Shown: positions 16,835-24,543 of the stretch, piece after piece
Layout of the letters: each line of letters starts with the position of its first letter
How positions within the stretch are numbered: the first letter of the stretch is position 1
Assembly (NCBI GenBank): GCA_024998685.1
Contig: JACOEH010000032.1
Location: 1-55,825 of the forward strand
Origin: Nitrospira sp.
GTDB lineage: Bacteria; Nitrospirota; Nitrospiria; Nitrospirales; Nitrospiraceae
DNA length: 55,825 nt
Reading direction: 5' to 3'
The notes under the pieces: model-generated
Database searches by the model: none
What the model saw: the letters and a program-made list of their open reading frames with translations, nothing else
Told to the model about the DNA's origin: nothing
Position numbers and translations under genes: made by a program

Positions 16835-17812
16835 ATGGAGCACATTTCAAATCTCGCTTGCGAACAAGTTATTCAAACCGATCAGCTTCGAAAAGTGTTC
16901 AAAGTCGGCTTTTGGGGCCGACGTGTGACGGCAGTTGATGGAGTATCACTCGAGGTGCAGCGAGGCGAAGTCTTTGGCTTTCTCGGACCGAACGGGGCCG
17001 GGAAGACAACGACGATTAAGATGTTGATGGGACTCATCTATCCGAGTGGGGGAACGGCCACTCTGTTTGGACATCCCGTTGGCGATCCATCCGCGAAAGC
17101 TAAAGTCGGATTCCTTCCGGAGTCACCGTATTTTTATGACTATCTCACCGGTCGAGAATTCCTGCGATTCTATGGTCATCTCTTTGGGCTGCTCGGAACT
17201 GCCCTCGACAAGCGCATCGATGAATTGTTGGAACTGGTCGGCATAACGCACGCCCGCGATTTGCAATTGCGAAAATTTTCGAAAGGCATGTTGCAGCGCG
17301 TAGGGATCGCACAGGCCTTAATCAATGATCCGGAGCTGGTCATCTTGGATGAACCGATGTCGGGACTGGATCCAATCGGGCGAAAAGAAGTACGCGATCT
17401 TATTCTACGGCTTAAGGAGTCCGGCAAGACGGTGATGTTCAGTTCGCATATCCTTCACGATGCGGAACTGCTGTGCGATCGTGTGGCCATGATCATGAAG
17501 GGGAAGTTGGTCGCCTGCGGGCCTGTGTCGGAATTGATTGCCGGAGACACCACCCATGAAGTCGAGATGGTGATCGACCGTCTCCTTCCGGAAGCACTCG
17601 AACGAATCAGACCATTGGCCAGTAAAGTCGTTCTACAAGGTGAGCGGGTCATGGTGGTGCTGTCCAGCCAACAGGCGGTGGATCTGGCGCTCGATGTGAT
17701 CCGGTCGGCCAAAGCAAAGCTCGTGGCGCTCACCCCACACAAGGCCTCACTCGAAGATCTGTTTATTCGCAAGGCCACCGGGGTTCACCAGCCTGTAGAG
17801 GCTCGAGTCTGA
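16835..17812 (+). CDS. pilH: ABC transporter ATPase, PilH-like
   Basis: A 325-residue ABC-2 type ATPase. Walker A is G-P-N-G-A-G-K-T-T (about 53-61), the signature [10 protein letters not shown] is a relaxed form of LSGGQ, Walker B is [13 protein letters not shown], and the switch His lies in F-S-S-H-I-L. A C-terminal DUF4162-type extension follows. It starts 2 bp after the pilG-like gene, and its stop TGA overlaps the next ATG by one base, so the ATPase and permease are translationally coupled. Position in the pilA block suggests PilH, required for pilus biogenesis in M. xanthus; the substrate of that exporter is not established. Generic ABC-2 exporters look alike, so the pilus role rests on synteny. 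Confidence 0.8.
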   Translation: MEHISNLACEQVIQTDQLRKVFKVGFWGRRVTAVDGVSLEVQRGEVFGFLGPNGAGKTTTIKMLMGLIYPSGGTATLFGHPVGDPSAKAKVGFLPESPYFYDYLTGREFLRFYGHLFGLLGTALDKRIDELLELVGITHARDLQLRKFSKGMLQRVGIAQALINDPELVILDEPMSGLDPIGRKEVRDLILRLKESGKTVMFSSHILHDAELLCDRVAMIMKGKLVACGPVSELIAGDTTHEVEMVIDRLLPEALERIRPLASKVVLQGERVMVVLSSQQAVDLALDVIRSAKAKLVALTPHKASLEDLFIRKATGVHQPVEARV

Positions 17813-18573
17813 TGAAGGTGTTTTCGATAGCGCTCAACACGTTTCGCGAGAATCTTCGAGATAAGCTGCTCTACAACCTCTTGATCTTTGCTCTTTTGAT
17901 GATCGGCAGCTCGCTGATCTTGATGCGATTGACGCTCGGGGAGTTTCATCGTTTGATCTTGGATATCGGTCTTGGGAGCATCAATTTCTTTGGAGTGTTG
18001 ATCGCGATTTTCGTCGGCATCGGCCTGGTCAGCAAGGAGATTGAAAGGAAAACCATCTACACCATTGTCTCCAAACCGGTCGCTCGGTTCCAGTTCTTGT
18101 TAGGGAAGTATCTGGGACTCTGTCTCACACTGTTCATCAATACCGTCATCATGACATCTGGGTTGCTGGCGGTGCTGTACTTTCAAGACGTGCCTATCCA
18201 TACCGTGCTGTTCAAGGCTCTTGGCATGATCATGCTGGAATTCATGGTCATCACAGCAGTAGCGCTCTTGTTTTCTACCTTCTCAAGCGCGACGCTCAGC
18301 GCGATCTTCACGCTGGCAATCTATGTGATCGGTCATCTGACGCCTGATTTGAAAACGTTCGGTCAGAAAATGGAAGGTGCAGGACGGACGGTGCTGGAGG
18401 GAATCTACTATATCTTACCGAACCTGGATCGTTTCAATCTGAAGGGGCATGTGACTCATCAACTGGAGGTGCCGGCCGGCGATCTGTTGATGATCACCGC
18501 CTATGGGATGGCCTACACAGCTTTTCTGCTGATGCTCGCCTCGATCATCTTTCAGCAGCGAGATTTTCGCTAA
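17812..18573 (+). CDS. pilI: ABC-2 type permease, PilI-like
   Basis: The 253-residue product has about six hydrophobic helices (near residues 18-42, 52-75, 105-128, 140-165, 167-186 and 228-248) and matches the size of ABC-2 permeases. Between helices 2 and 3 the cytoplasmic loop V-S-K-E-I-E-R-K-T-I-Y-T-I-V-S-K-P is typical of this family and should dock on the ATPase. The start ATG shares its first base with the last base of the ATPase stop. With the upstream gene it would form the PilH-PilI exporter of the pilus block. Only a weak inverted repeat (ACTTCA/TGAAGT) follows the stop; no clear terminator is visible. Confidence 0.78.
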   Translation: MKVFSIALNTFRENLRDKLLYNLLIFALLMIGSSLILMRLTLGEFHRLILDIGLGSINFFGVLIAIFVGIGLVSKEIERKTIYTIVSKPVARFQFLLGKYLGLCLTLFINTVIMTSGLLAVLYFQDVPIHTVLFKALGMIMLEFMVITAVALLFSTFSSATLSAIFTLAIYVIGHLTPDLKTFGQKMEGAGRTVLEGIYYILPNLDRFNLKGHVTHQLEVPAGDLLMITAYGMAYTAFLLMLASIIFQQRDFR

Positions 18574-18685
18574 AGCAATATCCTTCGGACTTCAATTCTT
18601 TGTGTCTGAAGTAAGGGATTCGTCTTCTGACTGTCAGCCGGATAGGCGGATGATAGAAGTTTCTTCAGGCATTGCGAGAGCTAAC

Positions 18686-18937
18686 TCAGCGAGAAACAGA
18701 TTCTAACTTTCGTTCGTTCTGAATCAGAATGGTCGCAGTCGAATTAGGTCTTGGAACGGGAAGGCTACGTTCTTTAAGCAACGCAACGTGTTCTTCCATC
18801 CCCCATTTTGCGTTATACAGACAATCCTCGATCGAATGCCCTGTTCCGGTGAATCCATCAAGGTCCGGTGAATAGAACCCGAAAAAAGTTGGATCTGTGG
18901 TAGCTTCAATGACAAGGGAGTATTGTAATTCTATCAT
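18686..18937 (-). CDS. hicB: HicB-type antitoxin
   Basis: The 83-residue product has the HicB RNase-H-like fold signature: an N-terminal strand L-Q-Y-S-L-V-I-E, the segment F-F-G-F-Y-S-P-D-L-D-G-F-T-G-T-G, then S-I-E-D-C-L-Y-N-A-K-W-G-M-E-E-H. HicB binds and masks the mRNA interferase HicA and, when it has a DNA-binding tail, represses the operon. Here the tail after residue 60 is short with no recognisable helix-turn-helix or ribbon-helix-helix, so autoregulation is doubtful. It starts 3 bp after the hicA stop. Sequence is diverged in places, so a degenerate copy cannot be ruled out. Confidence 0.72.
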   Translation of the reverse strand: MIELQYSLVIEATTDPTFFGFYSPDLDGFTGTGHSIEDCLYNAKWGMEEHVALLKERSLPVPRPNSTATILIQNERKLESVSR

Positions 18938-18940
18938 GTG

Positions 18941-19138
18941 CTATTCGTCCTTACCCTTCAAGCCGACAGTCTTCAAAATTGCATGGCACGTTCCACTCGG
19001 GATTTCTTTCGAGCCGTGGTAGTCAATTCGGACCAGTCTGTCCAGGCCTGCCTTCCCGTAGTAGCGAATCGAACCCTTCTCTTTGATAAGCCTGAAGCCA
19101 TTCTGTTCCAACAGCCGAACTAGTTCGCTGAACTTCAT
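18941..19138 (-). CDS. hicA: HicA-type mRNA interferase toxin (variant active site)
   Basis: HicA is a small dsRBD-fold ribonuclease that cleaves mRNA. ATG 19138 gives 65 residues beginning M-K-F-S-E-L-V-R-L-L, the usual HicA start. The usual G-S-H motif, whose His is the catalytic candidate in characterised members, reads K-G-S-I-R-Y-Y here, so that His is replaced by Ile. The downstream I-D-Y-H-G-S-K-E-I-P-S-G-T motif is intact. The start lies one base after the ilvD stop with no clear Shine-Dalgarno, so translation probably depends on ilvD. Toxin before antitoxin is the normal hicAB order. Either this is a subfamily using another catalytic residue or the toxin is inactive. Confidence 0.72.
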   Translation of the reverse strand: MKFSELVRLLEQNGFRLIKEKGSIRYYGKAGLDRLVRIDYHGSKEIPSGTCHAILKTVGLKGKDE

Positions 19139-19139
19139 A

Positions 19140-20831
19140 TCAGCTGGTGACAGCACCCTCTGATGCAGACGAGACGTGTCTGGCATATTTTCCCATCACG
19201 CCAGAAATATAGCGTGGCACCGGTGGTTTGACTTTTTTCAGCCGCGTGACGATTTCCTTTTGCGAGAGGGCTATGTCCAGCCGGCGTTTTGGTATGTCAA
19301 AAGTAATCGTGTCTCCATTCTTGACCGCAGCGATTGGACCCCCCTTCGCGGCTTCAGGGGCGACATGGCCGGCCATCAAGCCATGTGTTGCTCCAGAGAA
19401 TCGTCCGTCGGTGAGCAATGCCACCGAGTCGCCGAGGCCGGCACCCACGATTGCCGCCGTCACGCCCAACATCTCACGCATACCTGGTCCTCCGGACGGG
19501 CCTTCATAGCGAATGACGACGACATCACCAGGTTTGATCTGCCCCGATTTGACCGCCACGAACGCATCTTCCTCCCGGTCATAAACCTTCGCGGGTCCCT
19601 GAAATTTCATCATCGAATGCCCAGCCACTTTGACCACGCAGCCTTCCGGCGCCAAATTGCCCTTCAGAATCACAAGGCCCCCGGTTGGTTTGATGGGGTG
19701 GGAGAGGGGACGCAAGACTTGTTGCCCAGGACTCTCCACGGCATCCTTGGCTTCTTCGCCGATCGTTCTGCCTGTGACGGTGGGCTGATCGCCGTGAAGC
19801 AATCCGGCATCAAGCAGTCGTTTGGCGACGAGGATGGTCCCTCCTGCCGCATAGAGGTCCGCCGCTGCAAACCGGCCTCCCGGCTTGAGGTCGGCCAGTA
19901 AAGGAACCTTGCGATTGATCTTGTCGAAGTCGTCGATGCTCAGTTTGATCCCGGATTCACGGGCGATGGCAAGGAGATGCAGCACAGCGTTCGTCGAGCC
20001 GCCGGTCGTGGCGACGGCAGCGATGGCGTTCTCCAATGACTTGCGGGTGATAATCTTGCGAGGGCGCAAATCATGCTTCACGAGCTCCATCACCATTTTG
20101 CCGCATTCAAACGCGACATCGTCTTTCCGACCATCCATGGCCGGAACTCCATTGCGACCCATCGGTGAAATGCCGAGGAACTCAAACGCAATGGCCATGG
20201 TATTGGCCGTGAACTGGCCCCCACAGGCTCCCGGTCCCGGACAGGCGTGATCTTCCAAGTCCTTCAGCTCGGCGTCGGTCATCTTTCCCGACGCATGTTT
20301 GCCGACGGCTTCAAAGACATCCTGAATGGTCACATCATGTCCCTGGAACTGTCCCGGCATGATCGAGCCGCCATAGAGCATGAGCGAGGGCACGTTCAGT
20401 CGGGCGAGGGCCATGACGGTTCCGGGGATTGTTTTGTCGCAACCCGAAAGCGCGACGACGGCATCGAATAAGTGTCCACGCGCGACGAGCTCAATCGAAT
20501 CCGCGATGACCTCACGGCTGATCAGCGACGCCTTCATCCCTTCGGTGCCCATCGAAATCCCATCGGACACCGCAATCGTGTTGTATTCAACTGGAGTACC
20601 GCCGGCCGCTCTGATCCCGGCTTTCACTCGTTCGGACAGCCGCCGCAAATGAAAATTGCACGGCATGACTTCGATCCATGTATTGGCTACGCCGACGAGA
20701 GGTTTTGACAGGTCATCGTCCGTAAAGCCGACGGCCTTTAACATGGCCCTCGCCGGGGCACGGCCGGCCCCCACTAGAAGATCATGACTCTGGAGCCGCA
20801 CTTCTTTTTTCATCGGTCTTCGTGATTCCAT
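19140..20831 (-). CDS. ilvD: Dihydroxy-acid dehydratase
   Basis: IlvD removes water from 2,3-dihydroxy-isovalerate and the isoleucine analogue, the third common step of branched-chain amino-acid synthesis, using an Fe-S cluster. The 563-residue product has the family blocks R-A-P-A-R-A-M-L near the N-terminus, the cluster cysteine in V-A-L-S-G-C-D-K-T, the second in G-P-G-A-C-G-G-Q-F-T-A-N-T-M, and G-G-S-T-N-A-V-L-H-L. ATG 20831 overlaps the stop of the upstream Spy-like gene (TAATG), and ATG 20813 is an alternative; neither has a clear Shine-Dalgarno, which suggests coupling. hicA follows with a one-base gap. No other ilv gene is nearby. Confidence 0.94.
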   Translation of the reverse strand: MESRRPMKKEVRLQSHDLLVGAGRAPARAMLKAVGFTDDDLSKPLVGVANTWIEVMPCNFHLRRLSERVKAGIRAAGGTPVEYNTIAVSDGISMGTEGMKASLISREVIADSIELVARGHLFDAVVALSGCDKTIPGTVMALARLNVPSLMLYGGSIMPGQFQGHDVTIQDVFEAVGKHASGKMTDAELKDLEDHACPGPGACGGQFTANTMAIAFEFLGISPMGRNGVPAMDGRKDDVAFECGKMVMELVKHDLRPRKIITRKSLENAIAAVATTGGSTNAVLHLLAIARESGIKLSIDDFDKINRKVPLLADLKPGGRFAAADLYAAGGTILVAKRLLDAGLLHGDQPTVTGRTIGEEAKDAVESPGQQVLRPLSHPIKPTGGLVILKGNLAPEGCVVKVAGHSMMKFQGPAKVYDREEDAFVAVKSGQIKPGDVVVIRYEGPSGGPGMREMLGVTAAIVGAGLGDSVALLTDGRFSGATHGLMAGHVAPEAAKGGPIAAVKNGDTITFDIPKRRLDIALSQKEIVTRLKKVKPPVPRYISGVMGKYARHVSSASEGAVTS

Positions 20832-21475
20832 TACTGCACAGACATGTTACCGGGTGGTGGAGAGGGTACGGCCTCATGGGGATTCTTGCCGTGCGGGCTG
20901 GTGCCATATGGATTGGCACCGTGAGGATTGGCTCCATGAGGAGTTGAACCATACGGCATCGCGCCTCCATGGGGAGTGCCATATCCTTTGTGTTGCTGCA
21001 TCGCCTTGTCATGCTCGGACTTTTCCTTCGCCCGTTGTTCCGGGGTCAGCAAGCCCATGACATCGCGGCGTGTCTTGATGGACGTCATCCGCAGCCCGAC
21101 CTGCAGATCTTCACTTTGTTTCAGCTTGGTTTCAATCGCGGAGAGATCGGACTGCTCATTATCCGTCAGTGCTCTCAGTTCGCGCTCCGCGATTTGGATA
21201 TCGGCTTCAGCCTTGATACGGTCTTTGTCCAGATTGAGTTGAATATCTTTCAGCTTGGTGACCTGGTCAGCGGTGAGCCCGATCTCCTTTTCGTGTTTCA
21301 AGAGATGTCGGATCAGGTGGCCGGTCCCGCTGTGCATCATGCCTTTCCCATAGCCATGTCCTCCTCCAGCATGGCCGTAGCTGGGATCATTCGCCCAGAG
21401 GCTGGGTACGCTCAACACCAACAGACATACCGAAGCTGCCGCAGATGCGATGGTGGCTCGTAATACAAACTTCAT
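20831..21475 (-). CDS. Spy/CpxP-like periplasmic protein with His-rich tail
   Basis: The 214-residue product starts after a good AAGGAGG. It has a Sec signal (about 1-28, ending S-L-W-A), a His/Gly-rich segment (H-A-G-G-G-H-G-Y-G), a long helical core of about 95 residues with L-T-A-D-Q and L-T-P-E-Q motifs near its ends, and a tail of short repeats of the type P-H-G-A-N-P/P-Y-G-T-S-P (about 160-205). LTxxQ motifs define the Spy/CpxP family, periplasmic chaperone or metal-stress sensor proteins; the His-rich tail suggests binding of Ni, Zn or Cu. The stop overlaps the ilvD start, an odd pairing of a periplasmic stress protein with an Fe-S enzyme. Confidence 0.75.
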   Translation of the reverse strand: MKFVLRATIASAAASVCLLVLSVPSLWANDPSYGHAGGGHGYGKGMMHSGTGHLIRHLLKHEKEIGLTADQVTKLKDIQLNLDKDRIKAEADIQIAERELRALTDNEQSDLSAIETKLKQSEDLQVGLRMTSIKTRRDVMGLLTPEQRAKEKSEHDKAMQQHKGYGTPHGGAMPYGSTPHGANPHGANPYGTSPHGKNPHEAVPSPPPGNMSVQ

Positions 21476-21585
21476 GAATTCCTCCTTGGTTGAGAGGCCC
21501 TGGAGTCAAAGCTTGCCATAGCAGTCAGCGCAACGCAAGCGAGTCTCTCGACTCACAATCATCGTCGATGCCGACATGGTTTGGC

Positions 21586-22644
21586 TCAACGTCGTTGGGC
21601 GCTGTAGAGAAGCTCCGTTCGTGGATCCGGATGCCGTTGCTTGCTCAAACGTTCGTACAATATCCGCTCGTCATCGCTGATACCGATGGGCAGGACAATG
21701 TGCAGCGTCAGGAAAAGATCGCCATGTCCGCCTGAGGCCGAGGGAAGTCCCTTCCCCTTGAGCCGGAGTTTCCCGTCGGCCTTGCTCCCTGGAGGAACTT
21801 TGACTTTCACCGGCTCGGCTAAGGTAGGAGCGGTCACGTCGGCTCCGAGCATGGCTTCCCAAGGATAGACGGGCAGGGTGACATGCAAGTCCGAGCCTTG
21901 CCGACGAAAGATGGGATCGGAGGAAATGACCACATGAAGATACAGGTCTCCGCGTTTTCCACCATTGATTCCAGGCTGACCCTTTCCGGCAACCCTGACC
22001 CGCGTTCCGTCTTGAACTCCGGCAGGAATCCGCACTTCTATGGTTTTGTATTCGGTCATCACCCCGGTTCCTTGACAAGTTGCGCAAGGTCGGCCACGCA
22101 CGGTCCCGCTTCCTTGACAGGTCGAGCACGTCCGGGGTTCACGTAGATTCACGCGTTTGGTGACACCGGTTAACACTTCACGCAATCCCAGCTGGACTTC
22201 GGTCTCGATGTCCTCTCCCGACATTCCAGCACTATTGCGTCCGGCTCCGCTGCGTCCGCGGCCTCCAAAGAGATTCTCGAAAAAATCGGAGAATTGTTCG
22301 CTTCCTGATCCGCCACCGCCTTGACCGGTGGAGTCTCCTTCGTACCCCCATGGCCCGCCAAATCCTTGCGACCCGGACTGCTGACGAGCTTTCTCGAAGG
22401 CTTGTGCTTGCTCCCAATCGGCCCCGTACTGGTCATACTTCTTCCGTTTATCCGGGTCGGTCAGGACCTCCTGTGCCTCATTAAGCTCTTTAAATTTCTT
22501 TTCCATCTCGGCCTTCTTCGCACCCGCGTGGAGATCGGGATGGTACTGGCGAGCCAGGCGTCGAAAGGCTTTTTTGATATCGTCGGGCGAGGCAGTTCGG
22601 GGAACGCCCAGAATGTGATAGTAATCGCGCGGGGTAGTTGCCAT
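21586..22644 (-). CDS. DnaJ-family co-chaperone with a half zinc finger
   Basis: This 352-residue Hsp40 stimulates DnaK ATPase. The J domain (about 6-72) has the H35-P36-D37 motif. A Gly/Phe-rich linker (about 80-140) follows, then a DnaJ C-terminal substrate-binding region (about 145-335). Between them only two CxxCxGxG motifs are present (C-S-T-C-Q-G-S-G and C-A-T-C-Q-G-T-G), enough for one zinc site; classical DnaJ has four and CbpA none. It is thus intermediate between class I and class II. No dnaK or grpE is nearby. The start ATG lacks a Shine-Dalgarno and lies in a degenerate 7-bp tandem repeat. Confidence 0.85.
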   Translation of the reverse strand: MATTPRDYYHILGVPRTASPDDIKKAFRRLARQYHPDLHAGAKKAEMEKKFKELNEAQEVLTDPDKRKKYDQYGADWEQAQAFEKARQQSGSQGFGGPWGYEGDSTGQGGGGSGSEQFSDFFENLFGGRGRSGAGRNSAGMSGEDIETEVQLGLREVLTGVTKRVNLREPRTCSTCQGSGTVRGRPCATCQGTGVMTEYKTIEVRIPAGVQDGTRVRVAGKGQPGINGGKRGDLYLHVVISSDPIFRRQGSDLHVTLPVYPWEAMLGADVTAPTLAEPVKVKVPPGSKADGKLRLKGKGLPSASGGHGDLFLTLHIVLPIGISDDERILYERLSKQRHPDPRTELLYSAQRR

Positions 22645-22672
22645 ACGTGATACGAGATGCGAAACGCGATGC
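22643..22672 (-). repeat. Degenerate 7-bp tandem repeat at the dnaJ-like start
   Basis: Read on the plus strand, ATACGTG, ATACGAG, ATGCGAA and ACGCGAT follow one another from 22643 to 22670. The units share a period of seven but are not identical. The array occupies the position where the ribosome site of the dnaJ-like gene would be expected. Confidence 0.4.
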
Positions 22673-22721
22673 TATGAGTCAGCTTACGGAGTGTAGAAAC
22701 GGTTTGCAAGGGCCGAATGGG

Positions 22722-23657
22722 TCAACGAGCAGGTGAAGTTTTTGCTCGGGCCATAAGCTTACAGTAGGAACAGGTCTCAGCCGTGGTGGGCTGGCCGCAG
22801 AGAGTGCAGGGGTGTAAGGCCGAACGATCTTTTTCCATGACGGTCGTTGGTGTCCAGGTCGGGCGAGCCTTCTCGAGAAACCCCCAGTAAAACATCTGTT
22901 TGGTACCGGGCGACTCGGTTTCCAGGCGATTCAAGACTTCCTTGTAGAGAAGTGTGCGCGCTCCTTGCGCCATTGGACATTCCTCGACAACATAGTCGAT
23001 CCTATTCAGGACGCAATAGGCCGCCAATTCTCGCTCAGTCAAGCGATACAAAGGCTTTACTTTCTTGGCGAATCCATCAACGGAGGCGGGAAGGCTGGGA
23101 CCTTGTTTCTCAAGGTATTCGTTTTGCCAGTGCAGCACGTTCCCCAGCAGTCGAGCCGCTTCATCATCCAAATTATGTCCCGTCGCCATGACATCGTACC
23201 CATGCTGGATTGCCGCATGATTGAATCGATAGCGTTTGATCGTCCCGCATGTCGAGCACGTCGGGCGGTGGACCAACATAGCGAGCTCACGAATGCCGGC
23301 TCCTTCTTCTCGCTCGACGGTATGGATATGGAGCACAGCACCGTATCCCGCGGCCACGGTCTCGGAAAAGTGCACGACTTTTTCTTGCGATGATTCAGAA
23401 TAACTTCCGATCCCGAGGTTCACGTACAGGGCATCGGTTTTATAGCCCAGTTTCAGGAGAATATCCCAGAGGGCCAAACTGTCCTTGCCGCCTGAAACGG
23501 CGACCAGGAGACGGTCATTTTGCGCGAACATCTCCTGAATACGAATCGCTTTAAGAACTTGGTCATGTGCGAAGTTGTTAAAGCAGTTCTTGCAGAATGC
23601 TGCATTATGGCGTGGTAACTTGAGAACGGCTTTGGTCTTACATCTTGTACAGTTCAT
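22722..23657 (-). CDS. ttuA: tRNA 2-thiolation enzyme TtuA-like (PP-loop sulfurtransferase)
   Basis: TtuA replaces O2 of ribothymidine 54 in tRNA with sulfur, using ATP and a ubiquitin-like sulfur carrier. From ATG 23657 (311 residues) the expected parts are all visible: an N-terminal zinc site C3-x2-C6 with C22-x2-C25, the PP-loop S-G-G-K-D-S (55-60), cysteines C134 and C137 in P-T-C-S-T-C-G plus C227 in E-E-C-P-M-A that would hold the catalytic 4Fe-4S cluster, and a C-terminal zinc site C-T-L-C ... C-S-Y-C. TtcA, which thiolates C32, shares the PP-loop and cluster but lacks these zinc ribbons. The frame extends upstream to 23747 but without a ribosome site; ATG 23669 is another option. The sulfur carrier gene is not in the window. 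Confidence 0.85.
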   Translation of the reverse strand: MNCTRCKTKAVLKLPRHNAAFCKNCFNNFAHDQVLKAIRIQEMFAQNDRLLVAVSGGKDSLALWDILLKLGYKTDALYVNLGIGSYSESSQEKVVHFSETVAAGYGAVLHIHTVEREEGAGIRELAMLVHRPTCSTCGTIKRYRFNHAAIQHGYDVMATGHNLDDEAARLLGNVLHWQNEYLEKQGPSLPASVDGFAKKVKPLYRLTERELAAYCVLNRIDYVVEECPMAQGARTLLYKEVLNRLETESPGTKQMFYWGFLEKARPTWTPTTVMEKDRSALHPCTLCGQPTTAETCSYCKLMARAKTSPAR

Positions 23658-23853
23658 CGGTCCGATCATACGAGCATAGCAAGGATGATTGCAAACCGGC
23701 ACCGCCCGGTAGGAAGCAAGATGCTGAACGATTGACCTCTGAATCACGATCAGCTATGAAAGCAAGGATAGTAGTGTGAGAGAAGAAAGGAGCAGTGTTG
23801 AGGCAAGCCAGGCACAAAGAGCACAAAGTTAACATAATATCTCTTATCAGACT

Positions 23854-24501
23854 ATGACATTTGAGCTTCTTGGCCGTGTACATAAAGAACTTTCAATTAC
23901 CGGGCATGCGTTTTACGAAACTATTCTCTCTATTTCTGAACTGGTCAATCGAAAGGTTCAGATTATCCGTCTCCATTGGCAAGCTTCCACCTTGCTTCAG
24001 CACATTGACGATGTCACGGCCAAGGTCGGCCAACAAATCGCCGCGCAGGTTTCTGATCGACTTCTGTACCAGAGCCATTCCGATTCAGTTGGCGGTGTGA
24101 TCGATCAGATGCTGGCTGATGCCATTTCTCGCGTTCAAGAGTTGAAGCAATCATTGGTCGGCGTTGATGCTCAGATCCGTGAGCTCAAAATCGAGACGGT
24201 CCATCAGGACCTGCTTTCCCTCCAACGTGATTTGGCGCTTCGTTCGGGAGGTATTGAACGATTGGCTGTCGTTCGAGGCGCTGCCGCAGTGGGACAGCCG
24301 CTCAGCGCGCTTCCACCGTATTCCTCCGCATACGTGGCCACGATCGTACGTGGGCCTGTTCTGCTGGCTCCGACCGACGATTTCCTGTTCCGGCCCGGCG
24401 ATATCGTGGTCTTGATCGGCTCTCAAACAGAACTCAAACAACTCGTCCCATGGTTTACCGGCCAATGTCCCCGGACAACGTCGCTCACGAAATCGAGGTA
24501 G
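23854..24501 (+). CDS. TrkA_C (RCK-C) domain protein with helical N-terminus
   Basis: The 215-residue product has no membrane segment. Residues 1-135 are helical and PhoU-like in texture, with repeated hydrophobic heptads. Residues about 137-200 form a TrkA_C domain: V-R-G-A-A-A-V-G-Q-P-L-S-A-L, then L-L-A-P-T-D-D-F-L-F-R-P-G-D-I-V-V-L-I-G. Such domains bind small ligands such as cyclic di-AMP or nucleotides and regulate K+ or other transporters. No transporter gene is adjacent, so its partner is unknown. There is no Shine-Dalgarno before ATG 23854. The htrA-type gene follows after 42 bp but seems to have its own promoter. Confidence 0.68.
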   Translation: MTFELLGRVHKELSITGHAFYETILSISELVNRKVQIIRLHWQASTLLQHIDDVTAKVGQQIAAQVSDRLLYQSHSDSVGGVIDQMLADAISRVQELKQSLVGVDAQIRELKIETVHQDLLSLQRDLALRSGGIERLAVVRGAAAVGQPLSALPPYSSAYVATIVRGPVLLAPTDDFLFRPGDIVVLIGSQTELKQLVPWFTGQCPRTTSLTKSR

Positions 24502-24506
24502 GACAG

Positions 24507-24535
24507 TAGGCACATCGACAGAGATCAGATACAAT
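24507..24535 (+). promoter_or_regulatory. Sigma70-type promoter for the htrA-type gene (leaderless)
   Basis: TAGGCA at 24507-24512 and TACAAT at 24530-24535 are 17 bp apart. The -10 ends eight bases before ATG 24544, so the message would begin at or within a few bases of the start codon. No Shine-Dalgarno is present. Confidence 0.45.
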
Positions 24536-24543
24536 AACGCTCG

